This document shows, one piece after another, positions 24,851 through 38,778 of a DNA stretch of 64,000 nt; the stretch's first letter is position 1, and each line of letters opens with the position of its first letter. Both the position numbers and the translations under genes were made by a program. The DNA lies in NCBI GenBank assembly GCA_009741485.1, contig CM019217.1, positions 43,812,266 through 43,876,265 of the forward strand. Direction: 5' to 3'. This DNA is from Malurus cyaneus samueli. Lineage: Eukaryota > Chordata > Aves > Passeriformes > Maluridae. The notes under the pieces were generated by a model, which saw nothing but the letters and a program-made list of their open reading frames with translations, searched no databases and was not told where the DNA came from.

Positions 24851-27800
24851 CACCATATAAGTTAGAGGAATCACCAGCCTCTTAAAGGCAAAGTAAACAG
24901 AGAGAGAAAAGAAGTTTGTAAGTGGGTTGGCCAAGAGAAAAGGATGTTTGTTGCACAAATAAAGTGAGTGGGAGCAAGACTTTCCAGCCTGACTGGTGAG
25001 CAGATCTGTAAATCAAGACTGGAGCTCCTAGCCACGTATATGAATCAATTAAGGCACTCAATGAATCATTTATTTTCAACATAGGCAATCAGAAACAATG
25101 GTTTGATGTTCAATTGATTCCTCATTTGTCTTGCTCCCCTGAGTAATGATGAACAACTCACCACTTACACAGTGCATGCCTCAACCTGAGTGCTCCTGGA
25201 GCAGCTTCTTCTTCAAGGAATCACGCTGGGCACCTGCTCCTTCCTGCTGACATTTCGTACCTCTTGGTCACTACCTGCTGATGCCTTTGGCTCCGCTTGT
25301 CTTGCTCATCTCATCCGCTATGCTCTTCCCACCATGTTCCTCCTTCTTTCTCTCTTTAAAGAAAACTAAATAGCAAAGCTTTGCTTCCGACACACGGCAG
25401 TAGAGTCAGATTCTTCACTAGGAAGTATCAGGATTCTACTTCTCAAAAGCTCAGAATAGCAAAAACTGCTAGAAAAGCAGCACAGCTCTGTGCTGTAAAA
25501 CAGTCTAAAGAAAGGGAGGGTGTCTTCAGTATATTTTCTATTAGACACCACATTTCCTTCACCCAAATTGCCTTTTCAGAAAATAGCTTGTGTTGACTTC
25601 TACCTCGTATTTTGGATGCCTCACACTACATTTCACTGGTTAGAGCCAGGCACATCCTAAAATGAAGCCCTCAGTTCACACACAGGGCTCTGCTGCCATC
25701 TCAAGCGATTAAGACATCACCCAGCAGCGAGCAGTCCTGCAGTCACACGGATAACTTGAGGGTGTGCCATTCACATGGCCCCAGCTGGGTCCTGAAACAA
25801 GACAGCTTGGCTGTGGCTGTTGGCCATTCCTAGCGGATACAAGGCACCTCTGGGAGCGGGCCAAGAGGAACACAAGCATAATCCTATTATGACAAATAAA
25901 CTGATAAAAGACAGGAAGAAAAAAATATTGGGGCACACTGAGCTTTGTCATCCATGAAAAAAAAGGTGTCTGCATCCAGCTTGAAGAGCTGAGCACTGGT
26001 TTGGGGCACTGGGAATAAGTTTCCCTGGGGGTCCAAGGCTCCCACCATGCTCCTCTGTGGGGAAGGAGGGAGGCAGAGGTGGGAGCTTCACTGCCTCCTA
26101 TGCCTGGAAAAACTGTGGCCTCGTCTCTCTCTCTGCTGAATATCAGGGCTAAACAACCTGTGCTTCACCTCTGTCTGCCTACAGTCACCCTGGGAGCATC
26201 CCCTCCCCAAGAGATCGGCTCCCTGGCATGAGATTTTGGGTTCCTTTTTTCCTCCAGCAAGCCAGGCAACCAACCAAGAGATCTTGTTTCTTTGTCCTTC
26301 CCCAGCCCTGTGTAGCTCTTCAATAATAATTTTTGGCCATATTTGTGCATAAAGCAGGCCTGAGAGAGCACATAAACAACTTGTTTCCTCTGTGCTCAGA
26401 ACATTTCCAAACACTTTGGCTTTTCAGCCACTTCAGTGGAGAACTTCTCAACCCCCCTCTTCCATTTATAGCCACAATTCAAAGATTTTAGCTCCTTTGC
26501 CCACATCCTCATCTCTAAAGCTTTCAGAGGGCGAGGACTACCTTGGGGAGCCAGCTGCCAGTGCCACCCTTCCAGCTCCTGTAGGAACGAGATGTGGAGT
26601 AAAACAACTACCCCACACACCCCTTCTCATGCACACACATTCTGATTTTTTAAAGTGGGCTCAATAGAAAAATATCAGAATTTTTTACCCATTTTACCCA
26701 ATGAGAGATTACCCAACATGCCACAGGGGAAGCTGTTGAGACAGATGCCCCAAAGTGCAAGTACTGTGTCATTTGCTGTGCTTGGGCAGCACCAATAGGC
26801 TGCGGTTATGACTCAAAAGAGGGAGTACAGCCGCTAATGAAAGTCCTTTCGAAAGGCTCCAGATCCACCTCCATGGAAGGAGCGGGCACATTCAGAGCTC
26901 ACCAAGCCTGAATTAGATGTTAGCTGCCTGATGTCATCACAATTGCAGCTCGCTTCCTTAAAACCCTGCAAGCCAGAACACAGCTGGTATCACAGAGGCC
27001 GTGCAAATCGTGCCCTGGGTGCTCCAGCTCTGGCTTGGGCCAAGCTCAGATGCACCCTTCCCCAGCAAAGTAGCTGTCCTGGGAAAGGTAAAGAGCCTTT
27101 TACCTCAGAGCTTCCTTCTTACCTACAAAATCATCAGAGAGCTTCCCAGGTCATGCAGTGCATCCCACAGGATTCTTTATTCGATGACAGCAGCTCATCC
27201 CTTTTACCAGCCAAGCAATCAGGCTGCTGTGAGATCAACAAATGTTGAAACCAAAAGCTGAAAAGAAGAGGAAAACATAGCAGGCCAATTTTCACAAGTG
27301 TTTCGTCTGTGGTGCTTGATACCATTGGACCAACCTGCTGCTGAGAACCGCCACATTCCTCCTCAGCTGAGATTTTCACAAGGCTTTTCTGTGATGCAAG
27401 ACAACATGGGGCCTGGGGAAGGAAAAATTAATGGATATGAACTGGGTGGTGCTGTCTGATGGTCGACAGCTAGGAAGTCCCTTCCGGGATAATTTTCTTC
27501 AGTCCTATCAGTGCTTATCCCAATTTCATTATCTAACCCGTGCTGTTACATGTGGTTAGCCACCAACATACACCTAACACAGTCAAGCAATGGAAAGCAG
27601 CTGTCAAAATATTACTTTAGGGATTGTCAGCACTATCCAATTAGTGCCAACACATGTAGATGCCTTGCCCAGGAAGAGGGATGGTGGCCAACACTCACAG
27701 TTCAAGGAGCAAAAACGTGCAGGAGTTGATTCCTGCTGACTGCTCCTTGCTGCAGCCCACTGGCTTCCCACACATGCTTCGGAGCCAGCAAATGGGGCAC

Positions 27801-28570
27801 CTTGAAACCCCAGAGATCTCTGGAACGAATTTCCTCCACTTTCTCCTGAGGTCTGAACCACAGTTGACAGCAGTAGCTGCCTCATTGTCATGGATGCAAA
27901 TTCCAACCTCATCAAATCCACCCCCCAACATTTCTTCAGGAAAAAAAAGAGTAAGTGTCTAATTTTTGTAAAATTATCAGCCTTGTACAATTTCAAATTT
28001 ATTTTAAAAGGTCTACCAATTTTCTGCATTGGTTTTAATTTTAGAAGTCCAAGCATTTAAAACAACCAGAACTTTTCATAGCATTCAAAGATGTGTCTTA
28101 CATGGAGGAGCACAGGGTTATTTTTTTCTATATTTGAAATCAGAAAAGAACACTTGATGCCTGCTCAGAAATCAGCCATCTCTTAGAAATAATGACAAAT
28201 CCAATGGAAATGGAAAACCACCTCAAATTAATGTTTTAGAAGAGGCAAAAGCATTTTATTTCAGCCAGGGAAAAACTCGAGTAAATCCTTCAACTGGGTT
28301 TGGCAAGTGAGTTTGAACCAGTATCTCATTAACTCAGCTCCATGGGCTGGACACAGTGTGCAAAGATTACATCATCAGACTTTACATTGTGATCACCTGG
28401 AACAGGCAATAAACACTTGGGGAACCATAAAAGGAGACGAAAACAGTCAATGCAAAGAGAATTGCTTAAAGCTAAGTCCTTTGTAGACCCTGTGCCATAT
28501 CATCCCCCCTTGCCTCACAAGTTCTATCATGAAAGCCACCTCAGATTAATTCTTTGTATATTGCAGTATC

Positions 28571-28592
28571 TTCCTTCCTTCCTTCCTTCCTT
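28571..28592. repeat. (TTCC)n microsatellite
   Basis: Five to six TTCC units in a row. Simple repeat. Confidence 0.9.
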
Positions 28593-31582
28593 GTGAGAAG
28601 GATCTTTGCCCTGTTTGGTGCTGTAATGCTGAATCACATGCCCGATTAGGTCACCTGAAAGCTCTTTGCTGGGATGCCATGCTCCTGGCTCCGGGAGCAG
28701 AGTTCCACGTGACTTTGTCCTCATTCCGCTCAACAGGTGATGAGATCATCCTTCTGGTGGCCCAGGAATTGTTGCAAGTCCTCTCAGGCTGCAGTGATTC
28801 ACGGGGAGGCTGCTGGAGGTGGCTTTGGTGGAGCATGGCACCCGTGAGTCACCGCAGAGCTGGATAAACACCCGCGCTGGCAGGGCGCTGGCCCCGGCTG
28901 CTGCAGCAGGGCTGGTCCCCAACAGCAATCACAGAGTCCCTCGTCCCTCCGCCCCGCTCCAGCTCCAGAGACTGCAACTCCTCTGGTTGCCATAGCACAG
29001 GACTGTGCAATAACATCAATAAAGGAGAACGACCCGGGATGAGGCCACCTGTTTTACAGTCACCTTGGGGCACTGCGGCAAAGGTGTTGTGCTCAACTGA
29101 GACACGTTTCACTTCTGTAGCACAGGGAGCAGGAGCCATCAGGGAGCAGCACAGCTGCTCAAAAATAAAGTAAAAAGACTGGGGGGAAAAGGAAAAGAAA
29201 GGATAAAGAGAGTCCCCTCTTCCAAAATGCTCTGTTAGAGAAAATGGTCAACAGTCAAAAAATGAGAAGCAAGTGGCATAGCTGCCATTTAATCTGTAGA
29301 ACAGCTCGAGGTTTCTCTTCAGCTCTAGTGGAAGAGAAGGACGGAAGGAGAGCCAGGAGAAGAGGGGACAGGGTCAGAATTCCCTTTTTAAAGGATGCCA
29401 GTAAATGAATCCTTAGATGTTACCATTGTTTCCTTAATTACAGAATGCTCACCACCAAGGGGAAGAGCGAGAGATTTGCTGAAAAATACATATTCCCAGC
29501 TTAGCGACAGGAGGACCAGGCCAAAGAGCTGCAGGCCAGCTGCAGAAGACAACAGAGCGGAAAGGTTTATCAGCATCCACATTGTCCCCACCAGGGAAAA
29601 AGGAACAGTGAGTACAACAGGTCTGGCCAAAGACAGCTCTGGTGATTTCCAGCAGCATGAGGACTCTAACTGGCCAGATAGTGGATACCTGGTTAAATAA
29701 CCTTTAAACACAACCATCATGTACTTCTGAAAACAGTCCCTGTCGTTAGGCACATTTTTAATGTAACAGAGACTAAACTTGGGTTACCTAGAGTGATTTT
29801 GGGAAACCACTGCAGGAAACACAGATCCAACCTCCCAGAACTTCCACATAATCCTGCTGTCAAACAGCTCTGCTGAACAGGTCTCTAAATTGTTCCTCTG
29901 GGTCTCCCTGAGGCCAGCAGGCAGGCAGCTGCCAGCCAGAGCCGCTATCCCATGGCAGCCTCAGAGTGGAGCTGAGGGGGGTCCAGTCAGAGGCCAAGAG
30001 CCAGTGCCTTGAGCAGCAACAATGCCCCCAATGCCAAAACCCACCACAGCCTGCTGAGAACAAGGCTCCCCATCCCAGCTTAGCTGTGGGTGCACATTGG
30101 GCCACTCTCCCTTGTGTTTCCACACCCCATGCTGCCCCTGGAGCACGGGCTGGCCCCCGAGCCGCTGTGGATATTCACAACTCCTTTTCTGCAAAGGCTT
30201 AATCCAAGAGGCAGATATATGATAATAAGAGCTTGCCAGTTTGGCACACAGTATTGTAACAGATCCAGTTACCAGCAATTAGACACTCCACCCCGATTAA
30301 CTTGTGCTAGAAATCCTATGACAGTTTTAAACAGAGAGCGTGATTATGTGTTCAAACTATTTACCAAAGGTTGGGGTGATTTCTCTGTCATTTAAAATGT
30401 TGTATATTAAGGCTGGACATTTTATTCAGAGATATTTACTGTACTTTAAATGCAACTTATTCAGAGAAGCACTTTCATTGAACAAGAGTTTAAACTCAAT
30501 CATACAATGGGACCTCTGTGATTAGTCATGGACCCCGCTGCCAATTCATGCTGAATTTTCAAGCTACACATTCTTGCAAGTCTCTGCTTTATTGCCTTTT
30601 CTAATATTGTTGGTTGCTTCTACAATTACACAACATCTCCTGCTGTATTTCCATATGCCATTCTCTCATGCCACATTTCACATTATTTCAGATACTCTCT
30701 TTGTGCAGGGCTGGGGACACCACAACCTCTGGGACCCCACGGATACAGGGCTGTGCCCAGCAGCCTTGCTCCTCTGTTTGTTGCACAGATGAGGAACAGA
30801 CCAAGATTTCAAGGGTATTCCTCACAATTGTTTAAAAAGCATTCCTTGCTAACACCCCACTCATATTCCCCCCCTTCTCCCCGCCTCTGTGCTGTATCTT
30901 CAGTTGGCAATTCATCTGTAAATTGTTTTGCAGGGTCTGGTTTGGTGGTTAGACCATTTAGCAGATCCAACTGGTCAGTGAAAATCGGTAACACTGCTAC
31001 TGCAAGGTACACACAGACACAGAGAGGGCAGGTGTTGAGATTTTTGCTTGTGCAATTAATATTCTCTCTACTGCCATCTCCTTTGCTGCCTTACCCAATA
31101 TGATGTCTTTCAGAGCATAAATTCTAACCTGACATCATCTCCACTGGGGTATGAACCAGTCTCATACTTTGCACAGACCACTAAAAGCACTACCAGGAGC
31201 TGCCAGATGACCCAGCCCATGCTCCATCCAGTTGAGTTTCAAGTCTCTGGCAACAGATTGCATCAAATCCATCATAGCAACTCAGGCACTATTTTGCAGC
31301 AATGTAAAATATTTGCTAGATTTCTAGGCTTCCTGGTTAGCTGCTGTTTTGCACACTCCATATGAGTATTTGTACTATTTGGGATGATCACAGCAGCTCT
31401 CCTGTAAGTGTGAGAGTGCTGGTTTCATTCATAAAGCCACACTGCAAGAAAAAACAAGCATCAGGAGTACCATGTTTTTCAGGAGACTTGCTGCTTAGCT
31501 TTATATGCCAGGGAGGCATCCCATCCTACAGGACACAAGTTACTTATTGGGAACACAGACTGTACTATTCTATATGACCCTT

Positions 31583-31606
31583 AATTCCTTTAAGAATTCC
31601 TTTAAG
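31583..31606. repeat. perfect 12-bp tandem duplication
   Basis: AATTCCTTTAAG occurs twice in direct succession. Local duplication, no function inferred. Confidence 0.9.
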
Positions 31607-34600
31607 AAGAGGATAAGCAAACATCTGCCAGGGAGGGTTGAGCTGTTAAGCTCACAAGGGTTGTTCCTCAGTTTCCCATGGGTTGGTTATGATGCTGCCA
31701 GCACCTGTCCACATTCACCTGTGCTCAGGTTAACAGGACCGATTCTCAGCCTGGCTAGTGAGCATTTCTCACCTATCCTCCTATTTCTTCATCCAAACTG
31801 CAAACGTCTGCCCTTTCCCACAAGCCTTTGCAAATTCCAGTGTTCTTTTTTTTCTCTGGTGTCTCTTAAGCCACAAACTTCTTCCTTTCTTGCAGTAGAT
31901 TCCCTGCTGCTTTTGAGTTTTCTCTCAGACTTCTTGTCCAGCTCCTGCCTTTACTTGCTTTATTGACTTCACATCACCATCACCAACCTAAGACTAGCAC
32001 TAAAAATTGCAATATATTCCTTGAACTAGGTAGGAAACAGTTTTCAAGCCATAGCCTACAGAAGACCAGCATTTTCCTTAGGGTTTTCCCATCTTCAGCA
32101 CCCTTATTTCAGTAGCAAAATCATACTCACCCGTCTTATAACTACTTTGTGCTAAGAGCAACACCCTACGGCCCTCAGCAAAATGGCCTATGTGTGAAAT
32201 TAGCTTTTCTTGGAGCAGAAGGCTGGGCTGGGCGACCTCTGCAGATGCCTTCTCAGCTGAATTATTCCATCGATTAGGCTACAACCTCCCGGGAGGAAAG
32301 ACTGTCTTAAATAGGATTCCATTCTTTTTAGAGAGAACACATGTGAGCACCAAGTACATGCAGCAATGAGCAGTGCTTATTGTATGAATACACTGAGCAT
32401 GTGTTCCAAGTGCTCTCCCTTTCATACAGTGATTAGTTACTTTCAGCAGAAGGAAAATTGAATATATGCCCCTCAAGAGTCATCTTTGGGCTTTTATGTG
32501 CTTTTATAAAATGGTTGTTGTCCTTACCCTATGACAGAAACCCAAAATATTCTGGAGCCTTAGTCCATTCCACGAAAAGCTACGTGCAAATTTAAGAGAC
32601 AGTAATACAATTATTTTGCTCTGGTGCACAGGGGAGCAGCAGCAAACTGACAGCACAAATGTATTTGCTTGCAGTACCAAGACTACGGGTGGGGTTAGAA
32701 ATCGCTTCGCCAAATGGCTTTTGAAGCTGTCGTCGACAGTCTTTCATTAGGGCTTTTTAGACACCGCAAAGCTAAATTAGTCACACCTTTATTTGAACTG
32801 ACTTTCCTCACCCACCTCTGCAAAATCATCCCATGTGCTCAGATTCTCAGCTCCCTCATGACCTGCTCGGCGTAGGGGGTGAGGGAATTCATACAGAAAA
32901 GAAGCAAAGATGCACTTCTTGGTAATGGCTTCCCCCAGCAACTCACTCACAGTGACAAGGCAAAGCTGCAAAATACAGACAGGCAAACTTTAAAAGCCTG
33001 ATTTCATTTTGTTGCTCTATTCCCACACCTTACTGGAAGCTGGCAGCAAAAAGTCTCAGTTTGCAGATTTTGCAGACAGACGTTTGGGAAGGACTCACAT
33101 TGGCAGAAAGAAGAAAGCGATGGAGTGAAACAGCCACTGGAATCAAGAAACTGAGAGAATGCAGGATGAAGCAAATGGAAGAGTGCAGAAAGCCTGCCAT
33201 GTGAAAATAAGAAAAAGAGAGGGATGAGTTATTAGGGGATGATGGAAAATTTAAGAGGAAGATGGAAGATTATAACAGAGGACACAGAAGTGGGAGGAAG
33301 CAGTCTTGGGACATATAGGGGCAAACACAGCTGTAAAAGGGTGGGGAAAAAACCAAAACCACATTTACACCAATTTCTCTTACTAACAACAGGGATTAAA
33401 GATTTGCATAGGGAATATGTCTGAATCAGTTTAAAATGCTGCATGAGAAACACCAGAAACCAAAACACTAAGTTAGCAACGTGTCATATTTTCAGCCCCA
33501 GAACTTAAGCAACTCCAGCAGTTCTCAGGCAATTGCTTTATGCAGTGATTCATGGGAGTCAGGCACAGGGGAGTCCTGGTTTCTCCTGGAGACTGTGGTT
33601 TAAACCTGGAGTTGCCAAAAACAGCAGACAGAAAGGGTCCTGTATGGGTTCTAAACTCCTGTCTCCAGTTGTCCCTTTTCATTTGTTGTTGTCACTTTCT
33701 TCCTTATGCACTTTTCCCTACAAAGAACACCAGTTACTGAGCCTGAGTAATTCCTAACACCAATTGAGCATATAGCCACCCTAGAAATATCAACTTGTGC
33801 TAGCCCACCTAAAAGGTGTAGAATCTTATTCTTTTGCAGAAACTACCAGAGGTGCACATAGAGAGTGAATTAATCTGTTTCCCCAAACCTACAGGAAAGG
33901 ACCATGAGGTCCATGACCAGGCATGTGAAAGTTGATCAAAGGTTTGATTCCTCAGCCCTGCTTTACTGCTCTCTTGAAGGTCACCTTTTTACTACTAATG
34001 ACAATGAAATGGAAGAGTAAAGGTAAATAAAATTAATTGTGAACAATTATTTAGAAGTGGAATCACATATTTTCTAGCTATCTCCTTTTGGGTGCCCAAA
34101 TGAACATTGTCTGGGTTCAGTTGCTACAGTCTGTTTTCAGAGTAAAGAGGAAACAATCACTGGGATGTGCTCTGGAGCTAAACAGAGCTCTTGCTTTTAT
34201 GCTTATTTTGCTACTGGATCAGTGCAGCCACTGAAAATATCTGCTGCCCCTGTGCAGCAGGGAGTTATTTGAAGCTAGCAGCTCCATTTATGCGTCGAAG
34301 TCCCATTGTTTAAACAAGACAAAAACCAAAGTAGGTAGAGTTCGTATCTTTGCTCCACTTGACCCATGAGGAAGCATCAAAGTTTCTTGCCTTTTTTCCC
34401 CTCCTCTTCCCAACAAATAAGGATAGAATAGGACAAACAAGGAGCTATTGTTCAGACCTGATCAAAAGCAGAAGAGGCACATCTCTGTTCAAAGGAAGTC
34501 TGTCTGCTTCAGATGGTGTGAACCGTCTCAAAGACTCGTGTAACTCTCTCCCCTCCATGCAGCCAAGGCCACCCCTGCTGAGCATTTGCTCAGCCACTGC

Positions 34601-35264
34601 CAGCCTCACCCTAAACACCACCACTAAAGTGAACATGCTCCTATCCCCAGTGCTTCAATGCTCAAAGTAAGGACATCAGAAGCTGGAGATTGAAGATTTT
34701 TGTTTTCTTTTTTGAAAGCAGAGCAAGTTGCCAGCCGAGGCAATCAATGCCTATCCTGCAACCTCAGTCTACAGGCTGGAAAGGCATGGAAATGAATTAC
34801 ATGGCAAAGAACAACCACTGGCTTGAAACAAATTTCTAAGTGCAAGCAGTTGATGCTAGTGGTGCCGATCCCACACCTTGCAGTGACTACCTTCACATGT
34901 CCTTTGCCTCAGTGTCTCTTTCTTTGAGAGCTGCACAGATATTTGCTCAGCTGCCAGCTTTGACAGCATACGAGATTTCCAGAATGCATCTTTCAACCAG
35001 GAGAACACGACAGAGCTTTTAATATCAGCTTGCAAGTAATAAAAAAGTAACGTATTTTTGGCTATTTAGATAGTGACGTGGCTAAAACAAACTCCTTTGT
35101 TTCCAGCAGCTGTTAACAATACCTGAAGGGAGCTGTTCCCAAGGCAGTTATCTCTGGCACTGGCGGCAGTAGGATGTAAACAGCATGTATCAAGTTAATG
35201 GAAAACATTGCGCAGCCAAATCTGAAAGGAACTCTGTTTAGCTGGGCCTCTCTCACAGGGATTA

Positions 35265-35420
35265 CGTTCTCACACGCAGCAGCGGGCAGGCAGCCGGGGC
35301 TCCGGGCAGCACTGCCGGAGCAGAGCAGCCGAGCCGGAGGCAGCGAGCCTGGGAGGATGAGCGATGCCAGCCCCAGGCTGGGAGCTCGGGGTCAGCGCCC
35401 AGGGTACACCTCCAGCATGG
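35265..35420. promoter_or_regulatory. small CpG-rich patch downstream of FHDC1
   Basis: About 150 bp with roughly a dozen CpG dinucleotides (GCAGCGGGC, CCGGGGCTCCGGG, GCCGGAG, GCCGAGCCGG) in AT-rich surroundings, about 1.4 kb past the inferred FHDC1 3' end. Upstream on the plus strand are a CTTTGTTT SOX-like word and a CAGCTG E-box near 35095-35115. It may be an enhancer, an alternative upstream promoter or an orphan CpG patch. No exon recognised. Confidence 0.3.
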
Positions 35421-36790
35421 AGCCAGCGTGTGCTGTCTGCATCTGTCCACACAGATGGACCCTAAGATTAGAAAGATGGGTTATTGTGAATGCCACAGTC
35501 CGGGCTTGTACACTGTGGGAGGTGTGATGGGAAGCCTTTCTGTCTTTCTTGATAATTTAATGAGCTGTTGTAATGAGGGATACACTGAGCCCCTCATTTG
35601 TATGCAGTTCCCACATGAGATGTGAATATTAAATTCCTCCAAGTATGAATCAGCACCTCTTACTCCCACAGCTTCCCTCTATCTCTCCATCTTCACCAGT
35701 TCCATAGCTCCAGATTCCCCTCACAGTCCCCTGGGCTCCCTCACTTCACCGCCACCAAAGGAGATTGATGCACCTTGGTCACAGTCAGAAGATCAGCCAT
35801 TGGATAGGATAAAGCTGGAGAAAAGGTCTCGGTTCTTTCTTGAAACCCAGCTGCAACCAGGCGAGTGCCGCAGCCTGCAAGCCTTTGGGAAAATGGTATT
35901 GACATGGGAAATTGAACCTACAGGGCATGGCTGTCTCTGACACCTGGTAATTTAAATAATGAATTGGTAATTATAAACCCTTTTGACATAAAAACGAAGT
36001 TTGAAAAAACATAAACTTTTGAGACACACCTTTTGATGGTAAAGGGCTTTCCCACGTAGATTCCACCAGCAGCCATCACTCAGCACTGGCAGACAGCAGG
36101 TGCTTGCCACTCCAAACGGGGAGAGACACTCACCAAACTAGAAAAGTCAGGGGCTAAACAAGTTTGCAAAAAGCAGCAATTCCAGTCCAGAAATCATTTC
36201 CATAGCACAGAGGAGGAAGTGCTCCCTGAGGACAAGGAGGCTGGCTGGATTTTGCTTTTTTCCTGCTGAATAGATGTTCTTTTGTATGCAATAAAGAAGG
36301 AAAAATTATGGGAGAATGGGACAAAATGGAAAAATTCACAATTGCCATGTATAAGTCACCACCTGCTCCTGCAAAACAGGCTGTTCTGTATTTCCACAGT
36401 CCTGGGAGTTGCAGACCAGAATTTCTCAATAAAGTGTGCTAAGCTCAAAGGCACGAAGATAGCGACAGATCCAGACTTGTTAGTGCCATGAACATTTGTC
36501 TTGGCCACAGCATACACTGTGTACACAAAGTGCTCCGTCTACCATCTAATGCCTTCCATGTTATACCCAAAACTGTGCCCAAACTCCCACCCCAGAAACG
36601 GTCAGAAACTGAAGCTGAATTGTGTATCTTAGTATAAAACCAAACCTAAGATTTTAAACACCACAATTTCTGCCGTAAATTCCTTCCCAGAGTCATCCAC
36701 CTAGATTCAGTTGCTTCAGATCTCCAGGACCAAAGCCAAGAGCGCAACAGGAAGGAGAAAGTACAGACTTCATACCCAGTAAATGGGAAC

Positions 36791-36796
36791 TTTATT
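36791..36796 (-). promoter_or_regulatory. candidate FHDC1 poly(A) signal AATAAA (distal)
   Basis: The minus strand reads TAATAAAG here, followed downstream by a GT- and T-containing stretch (GGGTATGAAGTCTGTACTTT), the usual arrangement for a cleavage site 15-25 nt past the hexamer, near 36775. The position about 2 kb past the stop codon fits a vertebrate 3' UTR. Confidence 0.55.
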
Positions 36797-36873
36797 AAAC
36801 TACCAAGTTACTCCGAAATGTATAAATGTTCCATTAAATACAGTCAGTTTTCTTTTACACAGATTTATAGAAA

Positions 36874-36879
36874 TTTATT
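36874..36879 (-). promoter_or_regulatory. candidate FHDC1 poly(A) signal AATAAA (proximal)
   Basis: A second AATAAA on the minus strand, about 80 nt upstream of the distal one in the transcript (minus-strand context GTAAATAAATTT). Either or both could be used. The downstream element here is less GU-rich. Confidence 0.4.
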
Positions 36880-37740
36880 TACATGTTCCAAACACATTTA
36901 AATTATTTTTCAAGCTTGCTACCAATAAAATTTGTTGGTTTCTTTAAAAAAAAAGGAAAAAATTAATCATCTGCTCTTGCAGATGTGCATATATCAACAC
37001 AGATACAAGTAAGAAGGGAGATGCTTTTGAATCTAACCCACAAGGGAGGCAGTATCCCAAAAGCTTATGGCATTTCAAGCAAAATGTTTGCCCTTGCAAA
37101 AAGTGGGCTCTATAAATTCTCCCCGTGGGACAGACTCAAACAAGAGGCCCTATGCAATACTTCATGATGTTTGGGTATGATGTCTGCATCAAGATTTGCT
37201 GGTATGAGGGAGGAGCTAAAGGCCCCTTGCCAGATTCAAACCTCAAAGTTAGCTGTCCCCAATACCAGCCCGTGAGAAGTGTGTGAGCTCATTCTCACTG
37301 AATTACGCTCTCCCAGCACTGAGGGATAGAGCAAACACATCTATCACTAGTATGTAAATGCCACTTGTCTGAAGAGATTCTCCTTTTATTTTTTTTTTTT
37401 AATTTTTAAATGAGGCTTCATTCGTAAGTGAATAAAAGGCAACTGTTTAAATAAAATACTTGGGAGAACAGGAGTTTCCCCACCTAAATACATTTCTCTT
37501 GGGAAGATGCACAGCATGCTGAATGAGTTTTCCCTCATTCTCTCTATCTTAGTCTGACAGAAGTTAAAATTTGTATCTGCAGGAAAAAGGAGGTGTTTTT
37601 ACTTTGCAAAAAGCTTATCAAATGCTAGTTTAATTCCTTTAGAGTCTTTAAACATTAAAAACCACATTGAAGCAACCAAAGAACTCTACAAAACATTGTC
37701 ATGCATAAGCTCTGTGTTTCATGCTAAATATTCTTGTTGA

Positions 37741-37781
37741 CAAGGAGAAGGAGTGGAGGAGGAGAGGAGGAGGAGGAGGCA
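37741..37781. repeat. purine-rich (GGA)n-like tract
   Basis: GGAGGAGGAGAGGAGGAGGA-type tract on the plus strand inside the inferred FHDC1 3' UTR. In the mRNA it would be a CT-rich tract. Confidence 0.8.
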
Positions 37782-38778
37782 GGGAAACTCATGGCTCAAT
37801 CAGAGCCATTGCAACATTCAAGTAGTTTGGTAGTATACAAACCAGTGGAAACATGGAATGGTAAGAAAGTGCTCGGCACTACATTGCAGCCTTCAAGAGC
37901 TGAACTGCAAACATCCTGATATGTATCATAAATATATGGCACTTCTGTATGACCAAAAGCTGGCAAGTTTGCTTGGGATCAAAACAAGTCAGGAGTAGTC
38001 GTCATGCCAATGGCCCTTCCAACAGGAACAGCCTCCAGCTGTGCGATCCAACGCAGCACCAGCCATATCTACTTGTGCATGCAAGACAATGCTGCCACAT
38101 TCTTGGAGAACAAGCCTCCTGCCCAGCAGAAAGCCTTCCCCAGCACACATACACATTCATAAAACATGCTATAAATTCTTCAGGGAGGTTAAAGACAGCC
38201 ACAAACAGCAAACGTCTTGTTTTACAGTTTTTTGGCCAGCAGTTTCCAGTCTGTCCAATTGCCAGCAATGGACTTTGCAACAGGCAAAAAGAGCTCCTAA
38301 ATACAAGGAACTGAAAGCAATGGAAAGCACAATCACCTAAGTTCATTTCAGTACTGTTCCACAGGATTCATTTTGACATCAAATAAGAAACCAACAAGCA
38401 CAAAGGCTTGAGTCCTAGGAAGAATATTATGTACACAAAAAAACTGGCCTTTATCCATGTTTTCTGTCACAAAGTGTTTCACCTTGTTGTTAAAAATTCT
38501 TAAAACTTTTTGGCTTTTGGTAACTTTTTTTTTTATCACAAATGCAAAGATTTGCTGTTCTGCTCACATTCCATCACAGTAGCTTTAAATACATTAAAAT
38601 TCATAAAAAAGGATTTAGACCAGAACACAACTACTTGCCCTTTTCCAACAGTGTGCCACACTTCAATGAGCACATGATGCCAAGTATTGGCAAGGTTACT
38701 GTTTTAAGGAATTTCACTACACAGACATCCAGTGCTTGGACAAGCGTTCACATTCCAAGGTTAAAAAACTCCTCTCCC

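Larger units (their letters stand above)
24851..35264. other. intergenic sequence, no gene recognised
   Basis: More than 10 kb with no supportable gene. Small simple repeats lie at 28571-28592 and 31583-31606. A palindromic ATF/AP-1-like TGATGTCATCA occurs at 26929-26939. Frames of up to 153 codons (31505-31966 plus; 27604-28056 minus) have no domain or conserved motif and are within what chance gives over 64 kb in six frames. Confidence 0.5.
36775..38778 (-). other. FHDC1: FHDC1 3' untranslated region (inferred)
   Basis: About 2.0 kb of AT-rich sequence lies between the FHDC1 stop codon and the first well-placed poly(A) signals on the same strand. No conserved open frame is visible in it. 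It holds a T-rich tract at 37384-37400 and a purine-rich (GGA)n-like tract at 37741-37781 on the plus strand, which would be pyrimidine-rich in the mRNA. The 3' end is inferred from signals only. Confidence 0.6.

Noticed and set aside
27604..28056. 150-codon minus-strand open frame
   Set aside because: No recognisable motif, no splice context and overlapping frames on the other strand. Chance frame.
31505..31966. 153-codon plus-strand open frame
   Set aside because: Leu/Ser/Phe-rich low-complexity translation with no known family, spanning a 12-bp tandem duplication. Chance frame.
35198..35527. 109-codon plus-strand frame over the CpG-rich patch
   Set aside because: Composition follows the GC content; no conserved motif and no convincing splice or promoter structure.
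1..36700. TRIM2 coding exons expected from synteny
   Set aside because: I looked for RING, B-box and NHL-repeat coding strings on the minus strand and saw none; the coding part of TRIM2 is probably to the left of the window.
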